Shown: piece after piece, positions 6,546 through 15,883 of the stretch | Position numbering within the stretch: the first letter of the stretch is position 1 | Layout of the letters: each line of letters starts with the position of its first letter | Assembly: GCA_008923315.1 (NCBI GenBank) | Contig: WBSF01000008.1 | Coordinates: 372,001 to 436,000, forward strand | Length of the DNA stretch: 64,000 nucleotides | DNA from: Betaproteobacteria bacterium SCN1 | GTDB lineage: Bacteria > Pseudomonadota > Gammaproteobacteria > Burkholderiales > Thiobacillaceae | Direction of reading: 5' to 3' | Made by a program: the position numbers and the translations under genes | Notes under the pieces: model-generated | The model's database searches: none | The model's input: only the letters and a program-made list of their open reading frames with translations | Told to the model about the DNA's origin: nothing

Positions 6546-8185
6546 GGCCTGGCCCCCCTCAGCTTCAACAGCAGTGCCAGGCAGGCATCCGCGATGGGGC
6601 TCTCCCGGTTCAGCAGCCAGGGGATCGCCAGGAACTCGCCTTGTCCGCCGATGTTGTGCTGAATGGCCAGTTCGAGGCCACCCAAAGTCTCGGCTGTGTC
6701 CTCCAGAATCAGGGATCGCCACTCGTTTGATTCGTCGAGGCCTGCGCGGCAAGCCTCGGGGTCGAATTGGCCGCTGGCCATGGCAAGGACCCACCAGGCA
6801 GCCTGCCGGTTCTGGGCGTGTTCCTTGAGGTCCAGCGGGCCATCTTTCGGGAAACCCATGATGAACCCCAATGGCATGCCAGGCGCTTGCTCATAGCATG
6901 TTCCAATTTCAGCCTTGACGACCAGGGACCGGATTAGCGTGCGCAAGTCCTCCGGAACGCTTGGGGCTACGGGGTCATCCGGCTCGTGTTGTTCCTGGGA
7001 GTTTGGTGAAACTTCCGTCTCTGGCGGCCTAGCCGGTGACGTCGAGGGCTGCGCATGGGGCGGATTGTTTTGGGGTTTCTGTGGTTCGGCCGATTCGGGC
7101 TGGCTGGCTGGATGGGTCTGCTGAACGCTCAAAGCTGGCGTCGTTGGCGGGGGCGAAGGCCTGCAGAGCTTGCGCAGATCATCCAGTGCCATGTCCGGAA
7201 AGCGCTCAATGGCGGTCGCCATGCGGACGAGATCGCGAGCCTCGATATTCAGCTTGCCACTTATCGCCACTTCAACGCCGCGCAGAAAGACATCAACACT
7301 GAATGCCTGTCCTTCCAGAACGCTTTGAGCGATCGCTCTACAAACCGGCGTCACCAGCTCGTCGTAGAAGCCGGGCTCCTCGATGTCGTGATGGTTGACC
7401 AGCTTCAGGAGCAGATTGAGCCGAGGCTGGATGGTGCGGATCGACAGGCCGGAAAGCCAAGGGCCGAGGTCGGGAAGCTTCTCGACCGCAAAGCGGTACA
7501 TGCTTAGGGTTCGCAGGTCTGTCTGCAGCCCGAATTTCTTGATTTCACTTTCGAACTCACGATACGTGAGGTTGCGCTGCAGCTCTTCTTCCAGTTGGCG
7601 CTTGATTTCCAGGGTGCCGTTGGCACGATCCCAGAAAGTCATGTCGTTGCGCTGCGTGTTTTCAGCCATGTGCGCAAGCAGGACCGCCGACTCGCCTCGC
7701 CATTTCTTGACGATGACTCTCGTCTCCCTGTATTTCAGGTCCCCCGTCTCTTCCCACAGCTGGCGAATGGCCTGCAGCCGGGTGTTCCCGCCTGCAAAGA
7801 GGATGTAGTGGCCGTCCCCAGGCCGTTTCGTTACCGTGAGTGGCTGAAGAATGCCGTTGACTCGAATACTTTCGAGCAGCTCCACATAGGCATCGTTGTT
7901 CGCCTTACGAGGATTGCGCTCGTAGAAATTAATGGCCGTTACAGGTAACGACGCCCATGAGTCGTCAACCTCGGTGTCGTGTTTCAACGCAATTCCACTC
8001 TGAGGAGCGGGCGTATTTAGACTTTCCGTTGCGAGCTGGATCTTGAGTTGCCGACGTGCTTCCCGCCTTTCGTCTTCCGACTTTGGTTCGAACGAACCTG
8101 ACTTGTACCCATGTTTCTGTGCCAGGTCGCTGATCTGAACTGACTGCGGGATACCAAGAAGAGGGGGCTTCCGCTTCGCCATCAT
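6542..8185 (-). CDS. parB: ParB-family partition protein of the ICE
   Basis: 547 residues, start at 8185 (ATGA overlap with parA). Residues about 75-185 hold the ParB/Srx-like nucleotide-binding fold: LPVTAINFYERNPRK, a GILQPLTV strand and FAGGNTRLQAIRQL in the place of the usual GERR-type box. A helical DNA-binding region follows (about 185-330), then a Pro/Gln/Ser-rich linker (about 345-405) and a separate C-terminal domain (about 410-547). The long linker and extra domain fit the PFGI-1 class of ICE ParB proteins rather than chromosomal ParB (about 290 residues). It probably loads at parS-like sites near parA and helps keep the excised element. Confidence 0.85.
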   Translation of the reverse strand: MMAKRKPPLLGIPQSVQISDLAQKHGYKSGSFEPKSEDERREARRQLKIQLATESLNTPAPQSGIALKHDTEVDDSWASLPVTAINFYERNPRKANNDAYVELLESIRVNGILQPLTVTKRPGDGHYILFAGGNTRLQAIRQLWEETGDLKYRETRVIVKKWRGESAVLLAHMAENTQRNDMTFWDRANGTLEIKRQLEEELQRNLTYREFESEIKKFGLQTDLRTLSMYRFAVEKLPDLGPWLSGLSIRTIQPRLNLLLKLVNHHDIEEPGFYDELVTPVCRAIAQSVLEGQAFSVDVFLRGVEVAISGKLNIEARDLVRMATAIERFPDMALDDLRKLCRPSPPPTTPALSVQQTHPASQPESAEPQKPQNNPPHAQPSTSPARPPETEVSPNSQEQHEPDDPVAPSVPEDLRTLIRSLVVKAEIGTCYEQAPGMPLGFIMGFPKDGPLDLKEHAQNRQAAWWVLAMASGQFDPEACRAGLDESNEWRSLILEDTAETLGGLELAIQHNIGGQGEFLAIPWLLNRESPIADACLALLLKLRGARP

Positions 8186-9036
8186 TCACCCACCTTGCCC
8201 GGGTTCTCTACGAAGCTTGTCCCTGCATAGTGTCCTGCCAGGCTAGGTACTAGCTCCCACAGGAGTGCGTGCATGGTCTCATAGGCCGATGGCATGGCTC
8301 CTTTGCGCGAAGGCTCGTGTCGATGCGCAGGCAGGCAGAGGGTCGCCGACTCCTTGTAGGATTTGGCATCCGGAACCACCGTCTCCAGTACCGTTACGCG
8401 ACCGCCAAGCTTCAGAAAATCCTGACGGATCGACTCCGCGATGATGCGAGCATCTGCGGTACGGTCCTGCATGGAAATCACGGCTTTTACAGGGCCAACC
8501 CTGTTTTTCGTGTTGGGACTGGGCTCCAATCGTGCGAGCAGTTCCATCGTGCCCGTCTTGAACTCTCGTGCGGACAGAATCTCGGGTTTGATGGGGGAGA
8601 TGATCTGCGTTGCGGCGAGAGCCGCAGTGTCTTGCAAAGGCCCGACCGTCCCCTGAGTGTCGATTAGGACGCAATCGTAGAAGTCATCGGTGACAGCTGG
8701 CGAATTGAGTGCATTCCCCAAACGTTCACCACGGTCGATCCGGTGCAGGAGCCAGGTTTGGAGACTGCCATCCGGATCGTCTGACCGGATAACGTCCAAT
8801 CCTTCAATTTCAGTCTGGCTGATGCAGTCTTCGGAGACAAAGCCAGTGGTAATGACCTTGGTCAGGCCGTATGGAGCTGGCCGGCGAACACGAAAGTATT
8901 TCGACAGCGCAGGCTGTACGTCCGCATCGACCAGCAGGACACGGAGCCCCATGTCCGCCATCAATGCACCAAGATTGGCCGCAAGCGTGGTCTTGCCCAC
9001 CCCGCCCTTGGTGCTGAGTACTGTGAATTTGATCAT
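8182..9036 (-). CDS. parA: ParA-family partition ATPase of the ICE
   Basis: 284 residues. The start at 9036 is set by the strong GGGGAGGAAG site just upstream. The N-terminus TVLSTKGGVGKTTLAANLG is a deviant Walker A with the signature Lys at residue 10, VLLVDADVQPALSKYF is the A' motif, and VLIDTQG the Walker B region. ParA dimers bind DNA non-specifically and move ParB-parS cargo. It heads the leftward operon, and two inverted repeats upstream are candidate operators. ParA (Soj) homologues lie near one end of related ICEs. Confidence 0.9.
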   Translation of the reverse strand: MIKFTVLSTKGGVGKTTLAANLGALMADMGLRVLLVDADVQPALSKYFRVRRPAPYGLTKVITTGFVSEDCISQTEIEGLDVIRSDDPDGSLQTWLLHRIDRGERLGNALNSPAVTDDFYDCVLIDTQGTVGPLQDTAALAATQIISPIKPEILSAREFKTGTMELLARLEPSPNTKNRVGPVKAVISMQDRTADARIIAESIRQDFLKLGGRVTVLETVVPDAKSYKESATLCLPAHRHEPSRKGAMPSAYETMHALLWELVPSLAGHYAGTSFVENPGKVGE

Positions 9037-9090
9037 CTTCCTCCCCAGGTTTGACATGGGAAGTAGAGACAATCATGCTGTTATGTTCAT

Positions 9091-9146
9091 GCATTTAGAG
9101 TTTAACTAGCCCCTAAATGCTAGCAATGGCGATTCCTCCGGAATCG
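9091..9146. promoter_or_regulatory. Two inverted repeats upstream of parA (candidate operator or parS)
   Basis: GCATTTAG at 9091-9098 and CTAAATGC at 9113-9120 form perfect 8-bp arms around 14 bases. CGATTCC at 9130-9136 and GGAATCG at 9140-9146 form 7-bp arms around TCC. They lie 55-110 bp before the parA start in an AT-richer stretch. Partition operons are often autoregulated, and ParB sites are palindromic, so either role is plausible; neither is shown. Confidence 0.4.
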
Positions 9147-9176
9147 TGAAATATACATTATGCGAAGTAATAATCG

Positions 9177-9192
9177 CGGGGACAACGCCCCG
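9177..9192 (-). terminator. Possible intrinsic terminator of the 9222-9662 regulator
   Basis: On the minus strand CGGGG (9192-9188) pairs with CCCCG (9181-9177) around a 6-base loop, followed by a short AT-rich run with several T. It sits about 30 bases after the regulator's stop. The stem is only 5 bp, so the call is tentative. Confidence 0.3.
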
Positions 9193-9221
9193 AAAACCTC
9201 CCGGCACGCATTGCCAACCGC

Positions 9222-9662
9222 TCAATCGGCCTGGGTTTGCTCCAGTTGGGCCTTGACTGCGCGTTTGCCCATTTTCCGGACTGCTGCGATGCCGGCCAGC
9301 TGTTCCGCTCTGGGCCGCGATTTACCCGTTTCCCAGTTGTAGATGGTCTGCATGGAAACCCCGACGAGCCGGCTCATTTCCTGGGCGGACAACCCGAGCC
9401 GGGTGCGTTGCGCGCGAATGCCCTCGGGCTTGAATCTCAGCTTCGGGCCAGCCGTTTCCTCGACCTCGGGTGCGGCCTTTTTCCGCGCCCGCTTTTCCAG
9501 CCCGGCTATCTGTTTTTCAAGCACGTCGATCCGCCGTTTCAACGCGGCGATGTCGGCACGGTAGCGACTCGATGCCTTCTTGAGGCTTTCTGTCTCGCCG
9601 CGGAGCTGCCGGCGTATCAGCCGGGCGATTTCTTCCTTGAACACGGTTGCGATATTCGACAA
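9222..9662 (-). CDS. XRE-family HTH regulator with N-terminal coiled coil
   Basis: 146 residues from a TTG at 9662 with GGGGA upstream. Residues about 10-65 form a charged heptad-like helix (ALKRRIDVLEKQIAGLEKRARKK), suggesting a coiled-coil oligomeriser. Residues about 80-130 are an XRE helix-turn-helix (IRAQRTRLGLSAQEMSRLVG, SMQTIYNWETGKSRP). The tail is Lys/Arg rich. Proteins of this layout are common as chromosomal genes in betaproteobacteria, so it may be host DNA next to the ICE end rather than cargo. Targets unknown. Confidence 0.75.
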   Translation of the reverse strand: MSNIATVFKEEIARLIRRQLRGETESLKKASSRYRADIAALKRRIDVLEKQIAGLEKRARKKAAPEVEETAGPKLRFKPEGIRAQRTRLGLSAQEMSRLVGVSMQTIYNWETGKSRPRAEQLAGIAAVRKMGKRAVKAQLEQTQAD

Positions 9663-9983
9663 TTGGAGTTCCCCTTGTTATGTATGGCGTGACAATGGTA
9701 CAGGGATCGGCTCGATCAAGCGCCTGCACACACGCACCGGACCGCAATAGCACGCAAAAAGTTGCTTTGCCGCCCTCCCGGAATCCGGACGCGGCTTTTG
9801 ATTGTTCGCTGCAGGTATTTTCGCAAGCGCACAGACTGGCGCCCGCTACGCTACGAGCGACTGGCTGTGGCCCCTGGCCCGGATAGCGATGCAGCAGCGG
9901 GAGCCGCCTGCTTCCCTGGACGACGACCGGCCGCGCACGGCAGAAGCCGGACGCGGCACCGCAGGTTCGCTATCCGCCTTGTC
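9663..9983. other. 321-bp intergenic stretch between the regulator and tRNA-Sec
   Basis: No convincing gene is seen in this stretch. It may hold the promoter of the leftward regulator. I looked for a copy of the tRNA-Sec 3' end, which would mark an attachment repeat, and did not find one here. The sequence next to the tRNA (CCGCC-AGACAA-GGCGG reading leftward) could form a small hairpin at the end of the selA-selB-tRNA transcript, but no T run follows. Confidence 0.4.
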
Positions 9984-10079
9984 TGGCGGAAGGGAGCGGG
10001 AGTCGAACCCACCCGGGAGCGGCTGACGCCCCCAACCGGATTTGAAATCCGGCCGTGCCACCAGGCACGATTCCCTTCC
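9984..10079 (-). tRNA. selC: tRNA-Sec (anticodon UCA)
   Basis: 96 nt including an encoded CCA. It has the long 8-bp acceptor stem (GGAAGGGA with TCCCTTCC) specific to bacterial tRNA-Sec, an anticodon arm CCGGA-TTTCAAA-TCCGG with anticodon TCA at 10045-10043, a long variable arm and a TTCGACTCCC T-loop region. It is charged by SerRS and converted to Sec-tRNA by SelA, then delivered by SelB. The 5' end is only 6 bp after the selB stop, so it is probably processed from the selA-selB transcript. Its 3' end points at the ICE side. Confidence 0.96.
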
Positions 10080-10085
10080 GTTGCT

Positions 10086-11993
10086 TCACTCATGAGACGC
10101 GCCCGTGTGAACGAACATGTCCGCATTGCGCAGTCTGTGCACGTCTCGCACGCGGCGCGTATAACCGACCCGGTCGAAAAACTCGAGTATCTGGATCGCA
10201 CGCTTGCGCCCGAGACCGCTGCGATCCCGGAACGCGGCCGCGCCGGTTTCGCCGCCGTCCCGCTCCAGTTCGCGCACGAATGCGGCCAGCCGGACGACGT
10301 TGTCAGGCAGGTAGAACAGATCGCGCACCACCTGATACAGCGTGCCCTGGCGCGCGAGTTTCTGGAGCAGCCGCCGTATATCGGCCTCGCCGCGGCCGGA
10401 GCGTTTGGCAAGCTCGCGCACCCAGGGTGGATCGAACGGCGATTCGTTCAGCCAGGGACGAATGCGCTCGAACAGCGCGGTCTCCTCCCCGGTCAGTGCG
10501 ACGCTGTGCGCATCCAGATGCAGCCAGGGGCCACTGCGCCGGATGTCGCCTGCCTCCAGCAGCGACTCGACGAGCGCGGCGAATGCCGCCGCCGGCAACC
10601 CCGGCAGGAACATGCGCCGGGCCCGCGCGGCATCCGGCCCGAGTTCGTCGGGGAAGCGGACGTGAAAATCGGCGAGATCGGTACGTAGCTTTTCCTGCAG
10701 GCTCTGCCAGTGCGGCGCGGAAAAGGCCCAGATTTCCGCGCCTGTCCGCGCCTGCGCGCTGTCCGGCGGCAGGTATTCGGGCAAGCCGGGGCAGTTCCAC
10801 TGCTGCGCCAGCCGATGAAGCTCGACGCCGCGCAAGGCGAGCACGCGCGCCAGGCGCGTTTTCACGTCGGAGGTTTCCAGCGCGGCAAGCTCGGCCAGAC
10901 GCGCGGGCGTCTTGCGCTTGCGGGGCGGCGCAGCCGGGTCGAGCACGATGCCGCCACCCAGCGTCGTGCGCGCATCGGCGTCGCGCACGATGAAACGGTC
11001 GCCATGCCAGGCGCCGATCGGCTGATCCAGGACAAACTGCGCCAGCATCGATGCGCCCGGCATCAGGCGCTCGCCCTCCAGCAGGGCGACGCGCGCCATC
11101 GCATGCGCGGCGCCGAGATGCAGATGGACGGGCGCCCAGTGCGCGAGCGCGGCCGGCGCCTGCGGCGACAATGTCAGACGGACGTCGAAACGCGCGGTGG
11201 ACGCATGCAGGACGGGCGACACGATCCAGTCGCCGCGCGCGATCGCCTCCTTGCCGATTCCGCCCAGGTTCAGGGCGCAGCGCTGCCCCACCCTGCCCTG
11301 GTGCGCCGGCTGGTTCATCGCGTGCAGGCCGCGCAGGCGGACCGCGATTCCGGACGGTGCAACCACGAGCGCGTCGCCGAGTTCGACGCGGCCGGAAAAC
11401 ACGGTCCCGGTGACGACGGTGCCCGTCCCCTTGAGCGTGAAACTGCGATCCACCGCCAGCCTGAATCCGCCGTCGTCCCTACGGGGCGGCAGCGCCTGGG
11501 CGGCCGCATGCAGGTACGCGCGCAGCGCTTCGATGCCCTGGCCGGTCACGGCCGAGACGGGAAACACCGGCGCACCGGCCAGCGTCGTCGGCGCCAGCAG
11601 GGCTTCGAGTTCGCGCGCGACTTCGGCCACGCGCGCCGGCTCGACGCGATCGATCTTGGTCAGCGCCACCGCGCCTTGCGCAATGCCCAGCAGCGCGAGG
11701 ATGTGCAGGTGCTCGCGCGTCTGCGGCATCACGCCGTCGTCCGCCGCCACCACCAGCAGCGCGAAGTCGATGCCGGCCGCACCGGCCAGCATGGTGTGGA
11801 TGAAGCGTTCGTGGCCGGGCACGTCGACGAACCCGAGCACCCGGCCGTCGGCGAGCGGCTGGTAGGCGTAACCCAGCTCGATGGAAATGCCGCGCCGCTT
11901 TTCCTCGGCCAGGCGGTCGGTGTCCACACCCGTCAGCGCGCCGACCAGGGCCGTCTTGCCGTGGTCGATATGGCCCGCGGTGCCAACGATCAT
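10086..11993 (-). CDS. selB: Selenocysteine-specific elongation factor SelB
   Basis: 635 residues. The ATG at 11993 overlaps the selA stop (ATGA), and the protein then begins with the G1 motif [18 protein letters not shown]3 is DVPGHE near residue 55. Three EF-Tu-like beta-barrel domains follow (to about 375), then the C-terminal winged-helix repeats (about 380-635) that bind the mRNA SECIS hairpin. SelB brings Sec-tRNA to the ribosome at UGA codons such as the one in fdnG of this locus. The full-length size is normal for the family. Confidence 0.96.
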   Translation of the reverse strand: MIVGTAGHIDHGKTALVGALTGVDTDRLAEEKRRGISIELGYAYQPLADGRVLGFVDVPGHERFIHTMLAGAAGIDFALLVVAADDGVMPQTREHLHILALLGIAQGAVALTKIDRVEPARVAEVARELEALLAPTTLAGAPVFPVSAVTGQGIEALRAYLHAAAQALPPRRDDGGFRLAVDRSFTLKGTGTVVTGTVFSGRVELGDALVVAPSGIAVRLRGLHAMNQPAHQGRVGQRCALNLGGIGKEAIARGDWIVSPVLHASTARFDVRLTLSPQAPAALAHWAPVHLHLGAAHAMARVALLEGERLMPGASMLAQFVLDQPIGAWHGDRFIVRDADARTTLGGGIVLDPAAPPRKRKTPARLAELAALETSDVKTRLARVLALRGVELHRLAQQWNCPGLPEYLPPDSAQARTGAEIWAFSAPHWQSLQEKLRTDLADFHVRFPDELGPDAARARRMFLPGLPAAAFAALVESLLEAGDIRRSGPWLHLDAHSVALTGEETALFERIRPWLNESPFDPPWVRELAKRSGRGEADIRRLLQKLARQGTLYQVVRDLFYLPDNVVRLAAFVRELERDGGETGAAAFRDRSGLGRKRAIQILEFFDRVGYTRRVRDVHRLRNADMFVHTGASHE

Positions 11994-13393
11994 GCCGGAC
12001 GCAACCCCGCCAGCTGGCCGGCGAACGCGGCTTCGTCGCCGGGATCGAGGCAACGCAGGTCGAGCCGCAGCGCGCCGTCCGCGATACGTCCGATCACCGG
12101 CACCGGCAGGCCGCGCAGCGCGGCTTCCAGTTCATGCAGCACGCCGCCGCGCCGGCCTGTCGGCCGTATCGTCAGCGCCCAGCTTTCCAGCCGGTCGACC
12201 GGCAACGAGCCGCTGCCGATCTGCGACAGCGCCGCTTCCTGCTCCACCCGCACCGGCCACGCGGCGCAGGCCGTTTGCAGCGCGGGCAGCAGCCGCGCCG
12301 CCTGCGCCCGGATGTCGTCGCGCGGGCGGGTCAGCAGGTGCAGCGTGGTCAGCCGCGCGGCCAGCCGGTCGGGGTCGCGATACAGGCGCAGCACCGCCTC
12401 CAGCGCCGCCAGCGTGAGCTTGCCGACGCGCAGCGCGCGCTTGAGCGGATTTTTCTTGATGCGCCGGATGAGTTCGCGCCGTCCCGCCAGAATGCCGGCC
12501 TGCGGACCGCCCAGGAGCTTGTCGCCGCTGAAGCTGACGAGATCGGCGCCGGCGGCCAGCGCCTCCTGCGGCGTCGGTTCGTGCGGCAGGCCGAAACGCG
12601 ACAGGTCGGTCAGCGTGCCGCTGCCCAGGTCGATCACGAAGGGCAGATCGTGCGCGTGGGCCAGCCGGGCCAGATCGGCTTCCGGCACGCTGGCGGTGAA
12701 ACCCTGGATGGCGTAATTGCTGGCGTGCACCTTCATCAGCATGGCCGTGCGCGGGCCGATGGCCGCTTCGAAATCGCGCAGGTGGGTGCGGTTGGTGGTG
12801 CCGACCTCGACCAGCCTGGCGCAGGCGCGGTTCATGATGTCCGGCACGCGGAAAGCGCCGCCGATCTCGACCAGTTCGCCGCGCGAGACGACGACCTGCC
12901 TGCGCATCGCCAGGGTGTTCAATTGCAGGAACACTGCGGCCGCATTGTTGTTGACCACGGTGGCGGCTTCCGCGCCGGTCAGTTCGCACAGCAGGCTTTC
13001 CACCACGTCGTCGCGGTCGCCACGGCCACCGGTTTCGAGATCGTATTCCAGCGCGCATGGGTGGCGCGCAGCCGTCAGCAGGGCCTGCATGGCCTCTTCC
13101 GGCAGAACGGCGCGGCCCAGATTGGTATGGAGCACGGTACCGGTGAGATTGAAGACCCGCCTCAAGCGGGATGCCATGCGCCGTTCCAGATGCAAGGCAA
13201 GACGCGCGGCCACGGCCGCTTCCGCAAAATCCACGACACTTCCCGTGCGCGCGGCCTCGCGGCCCGATTCGAGCACGCTGCGCACGCCTTCGCGCACCGG
13301 TTCGCGGCCATACTCGAGAATCATCGGGGCAACCGCGGCCCAGTTGAGCACACGGTCGATCGAAGGCGGACGGGATGACGGGACGCTATGCAC
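11990..13393 (-). CDS. selA: L-seryl-tRNA(Sec) selenium transferase SelA
   Basis: 467 residues, normal SelA length. This PLP enzyme converts Ser-tRNA(Sec) to Sec-tRNA(Sec) using selenophosphate. Visible landmarks are the N-terminal tRNA-binding helical region, [15 protein letters not shown] (about 84-98), [11 protein letters not shown], and [14 protein letters not shown], whose Lys is the expected PLP Schiff-base residue. It follows fdhE and is translationally coupled to selB. Selenophosphate must come from a selD gene elsewhere, since none is in this window. Confidence 0.96.
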   Translation of the reverse strand: MHSVPSSRPPSIDRVLNWAAVAPMILEYGREPVREGVRSVLESGREAARTGSVVDFAEAAVAARLALHLERRMASRLRRVFNLTGTVLHTNLGRAVLPEEAMQALLTAARHPCALEYDLETGGRGDRDDVVESLLCELTGAEAATVVNNNAAAVFLQLNTLAMRRQVVVSRGELVEIGGAFRVPDIMNRACARLVEVGTTNRTHLRDFEAAIGPRTAMLMKVHASNYAIQGFTASVPEADLARLAHAHDLPFVIDLGSGTLTDLSRFGLPHEPTPQEALAAGADLVSFSGDKLLGGPQAGILAGRRELIRRIKKNPLKRALRVGKLTLAALEAVLRLYRDPDRLAARLTTLHLLTRPRDDIRAQAARLLPALQTACAAWPVRVEQEAALSQIGSGSLPVDRLESWALTIRPTGRRGGVLHELEAALRGLPVPVIGRIADGALRLDLRCLDPGDEAAFAGQLAGLRPA

Positions 13394-13442
13394 GATAGAC
13401 TTTCCCTCGGCGATTGATGCGGATGGTCCGGGGTTTGCTCTG

Positions 13443-14357
13443 TTATAGACGGCCCTGCACCAGATACCAGTTGATGCCGCTTTTCGCGTGGCCCGCCTCG
13501 TCCATCAAAAGATCCAGCGCCAGAGTGGCGAGATCGTCGGCGACGGGATCGGCCAGCGGGTCCTTGTCCTGCCGCACGAGCTTCAGGTAGCTGTCGCATT
13601 CCGGGCAATGTTCCGCCTGGATCGCTCCGTCGCCACCTTCGATGTGATAGCAGGCAATGCCGCGGGTGTTGTCGCAGTTGCTGCACTTGGCGCGCACCAC
13701 GTGCCACTCGGATGCGCACAGCGCGCAATGCAGGTAGCGCAGGCCTTCCGCCGTGCCGCCGATGCGCACGACCGAACTGACCGGATGCGCACCGCACACC
13801 GGGCACAGTGTGGGATGTGCCGGCCGCGCCACCTGGCCGGGTTCGAGCGCGCGCGCCCGCCGGCTCCAGTGCACCTGTAGCGCCGCACCGACCACGGGGG
13901 CTGCCGCGGCATCGACCGGATCGCCGCCTTCGAGCAGGCGAACGGCCACTTCGTCGAGCTGCGCATCCGTCATTGCGGTCACGCGCTGCAGCGCCGTCCG
14001 GCCCGATTCGGGCAATGCATCCACCGCACCGCGCGCCAGCTCGCGCACGGTCTCCTGCCAGCCCGCCGGGGGTGGCAGCCCGCCGGGCGCAAGCGGCGGC
14101 ATGGCATGGGCTCTGCACTGGTCGAGGCATTCCGCATCGGGCAGCGCCGGCGCGGACAATGCGTCGGCGCACGCCTGCTGGACACGGGCCAGACGGGCAA
14201 CGAAACGCAGGTAATCGCCCAGCCCGAGCATGCGATCGGCCAGCTGTTCCAGCCGGCGGGCACGCGTCAGAAACAGGTCGGCAGGCGGCAGGCGCAGTTC
14301 CGGGATAGTGCCGGCAGCCGCCTCGATCTGGCCGGGTTGCAGAAGTTTGGAAGTCAT
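13443..14357 (-). CDS. fdhE: Formate dehydrogenase accessory protein FdhE
   Basis: About 304 residues. The start at 14357 ([15 protein letters not shown]) matches the usual FdhE N-terminus; an ATG at 14381 would add eight residues. FdhE is a cytoplasmic iron-binding rubredoxin-like protein needed to mature respiratory formate dehydrogenase before Tat export. Four CxxC pairs (CPVC, CALC, CSNC and CPEC) between about residues 185 and 270 are the metal-binding knuckles. The N-terminal helical half is more variable. Its place between fdnI and selA ties FDH maturation to Sec insertion. Confidence 0.93.
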   Translation of the reverse strand: MTSKLLQPGQIEAAAGTIPELRLPPADLFLTRARRLEQLADRMLGLGDYLRFVARLARVQQACADALSAPALPDAECLDQCRAHAMPPLAPGGLPPPAGWQETVRELARGAVDALPESGRTALQRVTAMTDAQLDEVAVRLLEGGDPVDAAAAPVVGAALQVHWSRRARALEPGQVARPAHPTLCPVCGAHPVSSVVRIGGTAEGLRYLHCALCASEWHVVRAKCSNCDNTRGIACYHIEGGDGAIQAEHCPECDSYLKLVRQDKDPLADPVADDLATLALDLLMDEAGHAKSGINWYLVQGRL

Positions 14358-14384
14358 GGGCGATGCGGTTTCCTCATGCAAGGA

Positions 14385-15002
14385 TCATTTGCCGGTCGTC
14401 TCGCGGTACCAGGCGCGGTGGTGATGCCTGGCCCAGGCCTCGGTCACCGTGCCGCGCGTCATCGCGCGCACCGTGCCCTTGACCCAGATCGCGGCATAGA
14501 CATGCACGATGATGCCGAGAATCAGGATCCAGGCCGACAACGCATGGATCACGACCGCCACGCGCATCAGCCAGACCGGGACATAGGGCGCAAACCAGGG
14601 TTGCCAGATCGCGATGCCGGTCAGCAGCAGCAGCGGCATGGTCACCACCATGGTCCAGAACAGTATCTTCTGTCCCGCGTTGTATTTGCCGAGTTCGGGC
14701 AGGTTCTCGTCACGGTTGCACAGCACGTCCTTGATGCGTCCCATCCACTGTCGGTCGGCCGGCGTGATGTGGTTGAGACGCCAGAACCGCATCGCCATCG
14801 CGATGAAGAACAGGCTCATCAGCACGCCGATGAAAGGATGCAGGATGCGCGTCCAGGGCCCGCCACCGAACAGGTGGGTCAGGAAGAAGAAGGCGGGATG
14901 AAACAGCGCCAGGCCGGACAGCGCGGCCAGTACGAAGGCAATGGCGACGACCCAGTGCGTGTTGCGCTCCCCGGTCGTGTAACGTTGGATCAGACGGCTC
15001 AT
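14385..15002 (-). CDS. fdnI: Formate dehydrogenase cytochrome b556 (gamma) subunit
   Basis: 205 residues with four hydrophobic segments (about 17-37, 53-72, 113-134, 148-172). It carries conserved His residues typical of the di-haem FdnI/FdoI cytochrome: HWVVA in helix I, HP at about 56, and IHALSAW and HVY in helix IV. It anchors the periplasmic complex and passes electrons to quinone. The ATG at 15002 overlaps the beta-subunit stop. Length and order alpha-beta-gamma are standard for FDH-N/O operons. Confidence 0.93.
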   Translation of the reverse strand: MSRLIQRYTTGERNTHWVVAIAFVLAALSGLALFHPAFFFLTHLFGGGPWTRILHPFIGVLMSLFFIAMAMRFWRLNHITPADRQWMGRIKDVLCNRDENLPELGKYNAGQKILFWTMVVTMPLLLLTGIAIWQPWFAPYVPVWLMRVAVVIHALSAWILILGIIVHVYAAIWVKGTVRAMTRGTVTEAWARHHHRAWYRETTGK

Positions 15003-15874
15003 GATGACTTCTCCTCGTCGTGCGCGTCGACCTCCTTGGGACCGGCCGTGACGTAGTGGAAGAAGCCGGCAAACACCGCAAGGCCGATACCCAGACTCAT
15101 CAGCGGCTTGGTCACGCCCTTCCACAACCCGACCAGCGGACTGATGTGCGGATCCTTCGGCAGCCCGGCATAGAGTTCGGGCTGGTCGCCGTGCTGCAGC
15201 ACATACATCACGTGGGTGCCGCCCACGCCCGGCGGATCGTAGAGCGCCGCGTTGCCGTAGCCGCGCTCTTTCAGGTCCTCGATGCGTCCCTCGGCGTGAT
15301 GGATCATGTCCTCCTTGGAGCCGAACACGATGGCGCCGGTCGGGCAGGTCTTCACGCAGGCCGGCTCCATGCCGACCGCGACCCGGTCGGAGCACAGGGT
15401 GCACTTGTAGGCCTTGTGGTCCTTCTTGGAAATGCGCGGAATGTTGAACGGGCAGCCGGTGATGCAGTAGCCGCACCCGATGCAGTTTTCCTCATGGAAG
15501 TCCACGATGCCGTTCGCGTACTGCACGATCGCGCCCGGCGAAGGACAGGCCTTGAGGCAGCCCGGCTCGGCGCAGTGCATGCAGCCGTCCTTGCGGATCA
15601 GCCATTCCAGCCGGCCCTGCTCAACCTCCACTTCGGAAAAGCGCATCACGGTCCACGACTGGTCGGTCAGGTCGCGCGGGTTGTCGTACACGCCATGGTT
15701 GTGTCCTACCTCGTCGCGCAGGTCGTTCCATTCCATGCAGGCCGTCTGGCAGGCCTTGCAGCCGATGCACTTGGAAATGTCGATCAGCTTGGCGACCTGG
15801 AGCGTGCCGCGCACACTGGGCGACGGCGTCGTCGTGGCGGAACGGGCGGTGATATCGAGCGATTGCAGTGCCAT
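14999..15874 (-). CDS. fdnH: Formate dehydrogenase iron-sulfur (beta) subunit
   Basis: 291 residues. Four ferredoxin-like Cys clusters are visible: [40 protein letters not shown], and CTLCSDR with CVKTCP. Together they ligate four [4Fe-4S] clusters that wire the catalytic subunit to the cytochrome. A C-terminal hydrophobic helix (about 255-275) anchors it in the membrane, as in FdnH/FdoH. It starts 9 bp after the alpha-subunit stop and overlaps fdnI by ATGA. Confidence 0.95.
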   Translation of the reverse strand: MALQSLDITARSATTTPSPSVRGTLQVAKLIDISKCIGCKACQTACMEWNDLRDEVGHNHGVYDNPRDLTDQSWTVMRFSEVEVEQGRLEWLIRKDGCMHCAEPGCLKACPSPGAIVQYANGIVDFHEENCIGCGYCITGCPFNIPRISKKDHKAYKCTLCSDRVAVGMEPACVKTCPTGAIVFGSKEDMIHHAEGRIEDLKERGYGNAALYDPPGVGGTHVMYVLQHGDQPELYAGLPKDPHISPLVGLWKGVTKPLMSLGIGLAVFAGFFHYVTAGPKEVDAHDEEKSS

Positions 15875-15883
15875 GGCCGCCTC

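Larger units (their letters stand above)
1..9180 (-). mobile_element. Partial PFGI-1/SPI-7/ICEclc-type integrative and conjugative element (replication/partition end)
   Basis: From parA to topB all genes run leftward, mostly with ATGA overlaps, and the set (ParA, ParB, DUF2857-type, TIGR03761/AcaB-type, DUF3158-type, SSB, topoisomerase III) is the conserved replication/partition end of PFGI-1-like ICEs. The base composition looks less G+C-rich than the rest of the window. The element continues beyond position 1. The right boundary is not seen: it lies after parA (9036) and before the tRNA-Sec gene (9984). I put it tentatively near 9180, because the regulator at 9222-9662 resembles a chromosomal gene. 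No integrase, relaxase or type IV secretion gene is in the window. Confidence 0.75.
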
